Shown: positions 55,885-64,000 of the stretch, piece by piece
Numbering within the stretch: position 1 is the first letter of the stretch
Layout: every line of letters begins with the position of its first letter
Position numbers and translations under genes: made by a program
The notes under the pieces: generated by a model
Seen by the model: only the letters and a program-made list of their open reading frames with translations
What the model was told of the DNA's origin: nothing
Databases searched by the model: none
NCBI GenBank assembly: GCA_963930775.1
Contig: OZ005689.1
Span: forward strand, 20,837,262-20,901,261
Length of the DNA: 64,000 nt
Source of the DNA: Cliona cf. orientalis
Lineage: Eukaryota; Porifera; Demospongiae; Clionaida; Clionaidae
Direction of reading: 5' to 3'

Positions 55885-56365
55885 GTTTCTATATATACAA
55901 CGAAAAATATTTTTCAGAGCGACAATTTTCTTATATAGTCTGTGTCCTAACCTGGAGGGCATAAAATATGCGCTCTCCTACAAGTTCAGAAGACTCACGA
56001 TTGGTCAGAATTGTTGTGCCGTGTGCACAAATGAGGTTGCCAGGGCCTAGGGGCCATAGAGATGCGTTCTCGAGCTTGAGCGAGTGGCGCAAGCGCCGCG
56101 CGTTTCGACAGGCCTGCTTGGCAAGCCACCGAGCCTCGAGCGAAGCGAGAGGTGATGTCTGCTCTTTGTCATGGTCTGGTGGTAGATTCGACGTTCTCAC
56201 TCTGCTCGAACGTCGCCATTACACGGTGAGTTTGATCAGCTACTCTTGGCCTGCAGTGAGGGGTGTGGTCTTCATCTGCGCATGCGCGCTATACTAACTG
56301 GCAACTCGTGTTAGTAGTGTTCAGTCACATTATCCCATGATTGTGACATCAAACATACTTGTTAT
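55885..56365. mobile_element. MITE family A, copy 2
   Basis: Homologous to 8905-9385; flanks inverted, core in the same orientation (see finding). It lies in copy 2 of the SET/recombinase gene between an exon and the recombinase part. GC-rich with a GCGCATGCGCGCT core. Confidence 0.65.
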
Positions 56366-57790
56366 CAATGAAGTATATAAACTTGGAGACATCCTTAGTT
56401 ATTTCTTTTGCAATAATTGCACTTTTCCTCCCTCCATCTCCCTGAAGGTATGTACATATCATATTGATACTAAACAATGGACTGTCTCATTGAAGTGGAA
56501 CCTCATTGATATCTACTTACTCACAAAACCCTGTTAACTCAGAGGATTGGAGGGAATGGGCGCCCATCGAGAGTGTTGACCCATACATTTGTCTCCCAAT
56601 GGACCTAATCGTAAGGGTTTGTTGGTTCAGTGTGGCCCCATCCATAAGTTTCTCCTCAATGGAAACCGATGTCTTCTTATCGTTGGATGCATTGTCTTTA
56701 TCAATGAAGTATATAAACTTGGAGATATCCTTAGCCATTTCTTTTGCAATAGTTGCATTCTTCCTCCCTCCATCTCCCTGAAGGTATCTGCATATTTTTG
56801 TTACATACTGATACCAAACAATGGACTGTCTCATTGAAGTGGAACTGCATTAATATTTATTTACTCACAAAACCCTGTTAACTCAGAGGATTGGAGGGAG
56901 TGGGCGCCCATCGAGAGTGTTGACCCATACATTTGTCTCCCAATGGACCTGATCGTAAGGGTTTGTTGATTCCAAATCTTCACCCGCTGTCCACATCCTG
57001 GTACCATGCATGTGACTTCCCTCCTCCCATGTGGCTTTGACCTTGATGGTCTAGGAACAACAGACGAAGTTCCAGAGTGCTGCTGCTGGGTGGTGGAGTC
57101 ACTGGCAGGAGGGATTATGGAAGGAGGTGGGGATGTACTTTCAGCCTGAGGATTGGGTTTTCCTGTGAACCAAGAATGGAGCTCTCCATTCTTTCTATCA
57201 AAGCCATAGTTCCAAAAGAGTTCCTCCCCAGGTTCGATTGTATGTTTGGCGATGAATCCAATCCTAAGCTTCCCCCGTACATTAAGTGGCTTCATCAATT
57301 GGAGGCTTGGATGATGTGAGTGGTTGATGTACCTCCCTATACTATTGACACTCGGGAAGGCATCAAATATATAACCTCCCTATTCTCATGCCATGTCTAT
57401 AATATATATTATGGTTTAATACCTTAATTAACAATACTACTCTACTACTTCTACCTGGAGCAGATAGATTGGCTCATTCGCTTTCTTGTAAACCTCCTCA
57501 AGCGCCTTGGCTTCACTTGGTGTCACTACATTACCTTCGTACTCACAGACAAACTCATTCTGGTGGATACGTTGCTTGCTTGTCACTCCCCTCTCTCCAT
57601 CTGTCCTTTCGAATACTTCAATTCGTTCTGTAGTGCATGTTTCCAATAATTAAATAACTGCATCAATTCTAATTAGCTAATTTAGTAACAAATTCTTACC
57701 CTTATATTTCTCTTTCTTCTCAGTCGTCTCAAGGATGTATGCCTCCTTTTGTGTTATCTATTTCTCATGTGGCCATCTCACCTGGTGAAG

Positions 57791-58140
57791 CAGTCGCATA
57801 CAGCATGTTAAGTGCTTGCACATATGCTATTGGAGATCCAGTGGATTGTAATTCCAATTCTGGCAACGTTTGGGGGTAGAAATTAGTTGCAACTTAATGC
57901 AGCTTGAGAAGGGAAATTGTGTGAGTCTTTGTATGTCTCAACTGAATCATCCATCAGCAATGATGTGAAGATATCTGAGAAGCAGAACTTGGTCCTTCAA
58001 TGTCTGGGAGTCTCGGAGATTAGCAGAGTTCTTGAAATTGTGATCCTGTCAGGCTTTTTTATATCCACTTTTATGCATGCAGGCACAATCTGATTGGTTG
58101 AATGGATCACATGATGTTTTTCTTGAATTTGATTGGACAA
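57791..58140. other. Stretch without recognisable features
   Basis: No supported gene. Confidence 0.35.
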
Positions 58141-58530
58141 GCCGAAGATTCTAAATAAGGGAATAACAATGTATTTAATTTGATCCCCCAGTGAAAAATT
58201 CCACATGGTAGGACCTTCAAGGTGTATTAAGTAAGTATTTGATTTGACCCTCATGTGATTGTAGCACCATTCTGGTGTACATGCATGCGATATATGTCTC
58301 ACATATATTGAATAATACCCCTAGGATAATAATTTTTTGTGCTTCTAAATGATGCCATCCCTCAGATGAATGGCCATTTATCCCTTCACATTCATAGACC
58401 ATTCCGGACTAAAACAATGCCTGAGGTTCATAAATATCATGTGATCCACGAGTCAGGCCCAGGAGGTCATGTGTCCCTTGACCATACTATTAGCTATTAT
58501 CTCAGGGACATTAGGCCACTCCAAATTAAA
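58141..58530. repeat. Dispersed 370-bp repeat, copy 1
   Basis: AAGGGAATAACAATGT, GGTAGGACCTTCAAGGTGTA, AATACCCCTAGGATAA, ATCCCTTCACATTCATAGAC and GTGTCCCTTGACCATA appear in the same order at 60905-61270. Confidence 0.88.
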
Positions 58531-58770
58531 TCATTGTTTCTCATCCCCCCACAGGTGGAAGTCCATGCGGGCGGGCGGGACCGGAAGTACTAATTAATTA
58601 ATTATGACATCACATCCTGAAAGTTAAAAATTATTTGTACAATGATCATAACACAATACTACATAAATACAATACTCTTATTTCTTTATTTCTTCTTTTC
58701 CTGCACAGTCTGCACGCTATGGAAGGTAACCAGTGTCACATATATCCAAGTTGTCTGTTGAGGCACAATA

Positions 58771-59050
58771 GCATAGTTGCCAAGTTTATGAGAGGAGAGA
58801 CTGGGACAATGTACAATATAGAATTAACGCGCGCTGAGCGCGCGCACGAAATTTTATTGACCATGCCCACTTTTGGGCGATAATGTATTGCCACACCCAC
58901 TAAACATCGAGATATACAGGCTGAAATTCAATTGTATACTGAGTTGTGCAATCGAGCTGGATTCCGTGACAATGCAAAATCAGGTAAACCGGGACATAGG
59001 GCAAAAAACCGGGACTGTCCCGGCCAAACCGGGACACTTGGCAACTATGC
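58771..59050. mobile_element. Small MITE with GCATAGTTGCCAAGT ends
   Basis: GCATAGTTGCCAAGT and its exact complement bound 280 bp, flanked by AATA on both sides. Near the right end CCGGGAC/GTCCCGG motifs repeat. Confidence 0.8.
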
Positions 59051-59255
59051 AATAGACACAAATAGGTTCATACCCTGCACTGTATTACTGCTTCTCAGTT
59101 GGTTCGTAGCAGTTGAATGCCCTCTGTGGAGGCTTGCGTATTCCTGTAACAAACTGACTAATGAAGAGCGACAGAAAGTTCAAGACCTACTGGATGGTGT
59201 TTTGTTAACATGTGGAGCTCCCATTGAAGATTTTGATGCTGCTTTGCCTGTTTAC
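59051..59255 (+). other. Possible exon
   Basis: LTNEERQKVQDLLDGVLLTC followed by GAPIEDFDAALPVYTRTL reads like a helical coding segment, but no start, partner exon or family is recognisable. Confidence 0.25.
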
Positions 59256-59264
59256 ACACGGACC

Positions 59265-59320
59265 TTGATCACACATACATACATACATACATACATATAC
59301 ATACATACCATACATACACA
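59265..59320. repeat. (CATA)n microsatellite
   Basis: ACATACATACATA tract. Confidence 0.9.
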
Positions 59321-59344
59321 TGATAATATTTGCATTCTTTACAT

Positions 59345-60902
59345 GTTTCAGTATAAACTTCCTTCCTCCATCCTTCGATTTCTGTGCAGATTGTCCTTTT
59401 CCGTGGTAGTCGTACCGAATACTTTCTCGAAAGGTAGGTAGGTAGTGATGGTCATCACCAATAACTGGATCAGGTAGATGATGCAGCTTATTGAACTCTT
59501 CTTCAGGTAGACATGGAGGCTTGCAGAATGTACAACCCGATGAGCCACACTTCAGGATGTCAAATGAGTAGTGCCTGCACTGGCAGCAATGCTCCATGAA
59601 CTCCAGCAGGTCTTGCTTGCTTTGAATATTGGCTTTACTGTATCGCAGCATCGGATGCTGCAAAAAAGGTCTGTACAGCTTCATCTTTCAATGGAGACCA
59701 AGATTCAACAGTAACATCACTCGTTCTACAGGATTTCGCCAGGAATGGCATGGGGCAGTCCTAGCTACGCAGAGATAATCCAAATCGTGATGGAGGTACA
59801 AGGCAATCAGTGATATCTGAACTGACACGTATGTCAATCTATGGTCAGGTCCCCCCTCAGAATATATAAACAATATAGGAGGAACTGGGGAGTAATATTT
59901 CTTTAAAATGGTAGTGACTTCCATAGCATGACGAATGGGAGAGGACAACAATCGGGAGGCTTTTTGTGAAGTCTTCCTTTTCAACTCCTGAAACTCTCCA
60001 AATAAAAATTAATTCAGATTGCCCACATTACCCCCAGCTGAATAAGTAAGCAAACAGCATGGAACACATAGGCAACCCATCACTTTTTGAATGTATTTGT
60101 ACTTTTTGTGAGCATCAGAGGGGCAAAATTCACCCACATAGACATACTGAAACTCTTCCACAGACGATAACATTGTATTCAGCCTCTCAAGCTTTGATGG
60201 ACGTAAATCTGTTACAGGTAGAAATGAAATCGAAAGGTTTGTTGCGGGATGGAACTATAGCTAGGTGATGTTGCTTCATTTTCTTGTTACTTTCACTGAG
60301 ATATTCAGAATAGTCCAGCAGACACTTGGCCAATCTCTCCACATGGACCTTAAATGTAAGCCATTGAGGCTGCTTCCAAAATGGACACAGTAATACTGTA
60401 AACAAATCAGAAGACAAAGTTTTTAGTTCTGATGAGTTCATGTTGGAGTGATCGCGTTTTCTCTGTTTTGACATTTCCGGTACATTGTACCCCTGAAACT
60501 TGGAGAAAATTAGGGGAATTTTGCAAGATCGTTCCTCGAGAGTCTCATGACGACCATCAATGTACGACAACGCATTTGTTACAGCCTTGAGAAGATGCTT
60601 TCCATTCACATTATCCCCAGGAAGTTTGAGATTCTCTTGCTCCATCAGTTGTACCAAATTGTAGAGTATATCTTTCTTTGTACGTTCAGGTACTTTACTT
60701 GGAACCACAGGAACAGACAAAGTCCTTTGGGCCAACATCATAACATCAAACACATTACGAACCAGTGCACGCGGGGCTGGATCTAAATCAGCATCAGAAA
60801 ATGACACAAAAAACTTAACATATGGCCCAAATGTACGGACGACATCAGACATTGGAAATGATGCATCTAGACAGTGCTTTTCTTTCCCAACAATTGGAGA
60901 AG
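59345..60902 (-). pseudogene. Gene relic with transposase-like GGPDH and NPVER motifs
   Basis: The exon from about 60902 (after ATTATTTCAG) gives about 230 residues: FPMSDVVRTFGPYVKFFVSF, DILYNLVQLMEQENLKLPGD, then a TGA at about 60187. After a further acceptor (GAGTTTCAG) the frame from about 59996 reads FIYSEGGPDHRLTYVSVQIS, then DYLCVARTAPCHSWRNPVER. A one-base shift near 59690 leads into RPFLQHPMLRYSKANIQSKQ and a cysteine cluster (CCQCRHYSF, CGSSGCTFCKPPC). I know this protein type from sponge and cnidarian genomes as multi-copy and unnamed. D in GGPDH and E in NPVER would suit an RNase H-like DDE enzyme; that is inference. The stop and the shift make it a relic. Confidence 0.55.
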
Positions 60903-60904
60903 CT

Positions 60905-61270
60905 GAAATAATAAGGGAATAACAATGTGTTTCATATGACACCCTCCCCCCTCCCCCCGGGTGAAAAATTGCACACGGTAGGACCTTAATTCAAGGTGTA
61001 GCTATTCAATTAAGTATTTGATTTAACCATTGAGTGATTATTTGTAGCACCGCCTCTGGTGTACATATGATGTATATCTCACATATATCGAGTAATACCC
61101 CTAGGATAACTTTTAATGCCATCCCTCAGGTGAAGCACATCCATGAACATGTATCCCTTCACATTCATAGACCATTCCTAATTAAAATAATTATATGATT
61201 CACGAGAGTAAGGCCAGGAGGCCATGTGTCCCTTGACCATAATGTTAGCTATATTATCTCAGGGACATTA
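60905..61270. repeat. Dispersed 370-bp repeat, copy 2
   Basis: Direct copy of 58141-58530 with about 85% identity by eye. It starts next to the splice acceptor of the gene relic at 59345-60902. Confidence 0.88.
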
Positions 61271-61643
61271 GCTATGTTATATGCAGAAGAAATTGTTCCA
61301 GATAAAGCACACAATGGTAACCCCACTACTTCTTTGTACTCTTTTAAGTCTAGCCTATGGGCGCATATGTTTTATTAGCATGTATATATTGCTATTTTTG
61401 TGTCCTTTGCTCTGCAAGAATTGTTATAGACAAAAAAAACGGGAGGGACTCTGACGGGACCCAGCTATGAAACAGCCAAAGCTACATTGCTTACACGGAG
61501 GTCCGTGCACGGCAGAAAGACAAAAGATGACTACAGAGACAGTCCCTTGTACATCAGGCAGGCTGATCTGAGAAGAAAGTAGCAACATTATGATGTAAGT
61601 TATTTTATGTAATTCTTTACAATAATTACAAATACAAACAAAA

Positions 61644-61915
61644 CTAAGTTTCACTAATGGATTGTTTCTCTGCGGCAAAACACTTTAACTTATCCCGTAA
61701 TCCGACATTCACATCAACAGCCTTGTTATTGTTCATATATGAAATCTTAGCAATGCCTTGCAAAAACTCATCACTTCTAGCATTGTATATCTTAGTCAGC
61801 ATCAGACTGTGGACGTGCTGAACAATTTCTTCTGGTGCAGCAGAATGTAGCTCTTTTGCCGCTTCACAAAATTTCTCCAAGAGTGTTGAATCTCTTATAA
61901 CACTGTCCTTAGTTA
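61644..61915 (-). other. Probable exon upstream of the preceding relic
   Basis: LEKFCEAAKELHSAAPEEIV and SDEFLQGIAKISYMNNNKAV, then GLRDKLKCFAAEKQSISET. Amphipathic and coding-like, same strand as the relic to its left. It may be an N-terminal exon of the same gene. Confidence 0.4.
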
Positions 61916-61919
61916 TCTG

Positions 61920-63390
61920 TACACAAAATGCAGTAGTATGAGCATAACAAATTTAATAGTCGAAGGCATGTATTACTTTGTGTACCCGCTCTGGCACAAG
62001 TGCAACTTCATGCTTGCCTCCACCGCATTCAACCATGGCAAGAGGTGGGGTTGTACAAATGTCAACCCATCACGATCCAAGTATTGAGCTCCCAGTGGTA
62101 GGGAATCCTTGGTAGAATTAGGTCTTTGTAACAATAATAGGTCTAGTTGTTGTTGGACATGTGTGCCTGTATTTTCTTACATTATCAATACAAGACTTCA
62201 GAGCCCAACCACATATGTGATATAAAGCTGTATCGTCAGCATGTAGCTCAGATACACAAGGTGCTACCTCTAGTTCTATTTTGGCTGCCATCTGTGATTG
62301 AATGTCTTCCTATGTGGCATGAAGTATGGCAGCGACAATGGTCCTCTTAGTTTCCGGTAAAGCTGTTAAATTATTACTAAAAGTAGAGCAAGACTGGCAA
62401 GCGAAGCCAGGGTTTGTTTTGTCCAACATGTGAAACAACGTATGTAGTCTAGCCAAGCGAGGTATAGATTTGCATACTTATCTTTTCTTTTGCTATTTAC
62501 TTCATATAGTGATACATATTTGTCCACAGCTGAGTAATCGAAACCTTTAGCCCATCCATGTCCTGTATTGACTCCCAAAGTGCCTGTCTGTCAGGGTACA
62601 GACTCGATACAAGACTATTTGCTACAGTATTTTGTACATACAACACTACACTACAGTTACTTTGTTTATTTCTTGTATCTCAGGCTGTTCCTGAGCCTTT
62701 AACCAATTATGGGCGGAGTTCGCGTATCACGCGAGTGAGCACAGGACGAGATTAATCGTTAATATTAAAGTCATGTGATAAAACTGACCACAACACCTCA
62801 TGTGTAAAACATTGGTATAGAAAAGTAGTTACCAGAACAACGAGCGGTTCTTGAGCTTTCCGTTGGTGCCAAGATCGCGTCTGCAGCGTTGAATTCGGCG
62901 AAGTTACGGCGAATAATCGGGAAGGTAAGCTATTTTATTGTACATCGCTCGTTGTCAGTGATTACCTGCTTCTGTTAACCTCGTCGCTGTCGACCAGATT
63001 GACTGTCAGTGTCACTACGAGTTGTTCTGGAGGTGGTTTGATCACATTGAGCGAGGTACGCGACTAAAATAAGTAAAAAGAGAGGACACTGAATGTCAAT
63101 TTCGATTATAGGAAGTATGCGAATGATCCACTGCCAAATTCGAAGGGGTAAGTCTTAGTTACAGTAGATAAATAAGTCTAAAAATATGTACACTGCTTGC
63201 GTAGTGTTAGCTTAGTGAAAAAGATAGCTAGAACTTACTAACATTGCTTTAGGATAGTTTTGTATTGTATATAGATTCAAGAATAGGTATAAAAAAACCG
63301 CCCATTTTGTCAGTCAAGTGTATGGGTTCCCACATACAATGGCACCTGTGAAATCTCATCTTTTATCATCTAGCAAGGTTACTATACAAC
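61920..63390. other. Stretch without recognisable features
   Basis: Only short ORFs. No repeat with a second copy in the window was noticed. Confidence 0.4.
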
Positions 63391-63391
63391 A

Positions 63392-64000
63392 TTATTGGTG
63401 TAGGTCCATGTTCTTGTGCCACTGAAGGAAACAATCCATCGATGGTTTGCCAGTATGGCAAAGAGGAACAGCACACTCCTGGCAAAACCACTGGGTGTCC
63501 GTACGCTTGCCATACTTATCTAGACACCGGGTACGCCGGTGTCGGTTGCGACGGGTGGCGTCCGCTGATTCCAGCTTCACTGGGAAGTGGCGAAGCGGCA
63601 GATTCTTCAGAAAGGACCCCTGCCGACCAACCCTCCAACAACTGCAGTAGTTGCCGAATAGCTCCTTCGCCAACTGCACACGAAAATCTCTGATGTTCTT
63701 GAACTTGGAGCAGGTAGCATAGTGCTTGTACAATACAAATGCATTAGTAATCGCAACATCGAGTAGGAAGTAGAATATATACTTATAAAATTTTCTACTT
63801 TTTGTGCGGCAGCTGTAGTACCCTCTGAGCTGGACGCTGCGATCCACCCCTCCCATGAACTCATTATAAGAGATGATGGCTTCTGGACATGGCACTGGAA
63901 TTCGGGATCCATCCTTTTGCCTCCGAAGGACTGTGCCAGTTGCTGTGGGCTGTGTGGTGGTAGATAACACCGGTGACCACTTTTCTGTCCTTCCAGGCTG
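63392..64000 (-). CDS. piggyBac-like transposase, C-terminal part, runs off window
   Basis: Open from the right window edge to a stop at 63392. LRRQKDGSRIPVPCPEAIIS, YNEFMGGVDRSVQLRGYY (third catalytic Asp in GGVD) and KFYKYIFYFLLDVAITNAFV are core motifs. The cysteine-rich end is RTRCLDKYGKRTDTQWFCQE then CAVPLCHTGKPSMDCFLQWH. No stop or shift is seen in the visible 200 residues, so this copy is better kept than the two upstream, but the N-terminal half is outside. Confidence 0.88.
   Translation of the reverse strand, partial: QPGRTEKWSPVLSTTTQPTATGTVLRRQKDGSRIPVPCPEAIISYNEFMGGVDRSVQLRGYYSCRTKSRKFYKYIFYFLLDVAITNAFVLYKHYATCSKFKNIRDFRVQLAKELFGNYCSCWRVGRQGSFLKNLPLRHFPVKLESADATRRNRHRRTRCLDKYGKRTDTQWFCQECAVPLCHTGKPSMDCFLQWHKNMDLHQ

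Larger units (their letters stand above)
53060..57790 (-). pseudogene. SET-domain/tyrosine-recombinase gene, copy 2 (inverted)
   Basis: Order from 5': exon about 57764-57705 (EAYILETTEKKEKYK), exon about 57646-57437 with the SET N-terminal half (TDGERGVTSKQRIHQNEFVC, then EYEGNVVTPSEA), exon 57300-56990 with GEELFWNYGFDRK and CMVPGCGQRVKIW, then duplicated small exons (LNQQTLTIRSIGRQMYG and YLQGDGGRKNATIAKE). A MITE interrupts. Recombinase pieces follow at 55746-55459 and 55314-55140 (QRQDRVLNMTVGEVKK), a 1.4-kb insertion, then 53750-53627 (KFKVGCANEDLVFVSS) and the C-terminal segment to about 53060. Frameshifts occur, for example a 10-bp deletion after TRH near 55600. Codon 6 of YLKELRTL is CGA here and TGA in copy 1. 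Confidence 0.65.

Overview
The window reads as nuclear DNA of an invertebrate metazoan, most likely a demosponge or another early-branching animal. The support is spliced genes with short GT-AG introns, AT-rich spacers, a vertebrate-type TTAGGG tract, and transposon families (KDZ, piggyBac, Ty3/gypsy with a SAP domain, Crypton-like recombinase genes, DUF7869 genes) that I associate with sponge and cnidarian genomes. The organism call is inference. I see no rRNA, no functional tRNA, no CRISPR array and no clear single-copy housekeeping gene. Almost everything with structure is a mobile element, a relic of one, or a minisatellite.

Layout. 1-5420 is a GC-rich minisatellite of 45/39/25-bp units, part of which is the coding sequence of a Gln/Pro-rich protein on the minus strand (3341-6127). 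6.5-10.3 kb holds a foldback element, possible exons of an unknown gene, a piggyBac relic and a MITE. 10338-23851 is the most notable object: a 13.5-kb DNA transposon with matching terminal inverted repeats (about 95 bp) and a perfect 8-bp target duplication. It carries two divergent, spliced, apparently intact genes: a 687-aa KDZ-type transposase with a chromodomain-like segment (plus strand) and a 493-aa DUF3987-type P-loop ATPase (minus strand). Its large intron contains a MITE, and that MITE contains a 3.0-kb deleted KDZ element with its own 8-bp target duplication.

24-31 kb holds a TGTGACCGG MITE, a BEN-like fragment, a near-perfect hairpin element and a spliced piggyBac gene with one stop codon and a substituted catalytic Asp. 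30930-37741 is a minus-strand Ty3/gypsy element with short LTRs, broken by a MITE and a TTAGGG tract. 38225-47520 is a decayed piggyBac element split by a 5.6-kb TIR element that carries a broken DUF7869-type gene; a Harbinger-like MITE sits inside its right terminal repeat. 47.5-57.8 kb is an imperfect inverted duplication of a gene joining a KMT5A-like SET domain to a Crypton-like tyrosine recombinase and a C-terminal DNA-binding-like segment. Its spacer holds a short ORF with an INCENP IN-box-like end. 58-64 kb holds dispersed repeats, a decayed gene with transposase-like motifs, and the C-terminal half of a third piggyBac transposase that runs off the window.

How the parts relate. Only the two genes of the 13.5-kb element look able to act together, as a transposase and an ATPase sharing one divergent promoter region. 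Most of the rest records successive insertions, and several of these can be ordered by nesting and by an empty site in the duplicated copy.
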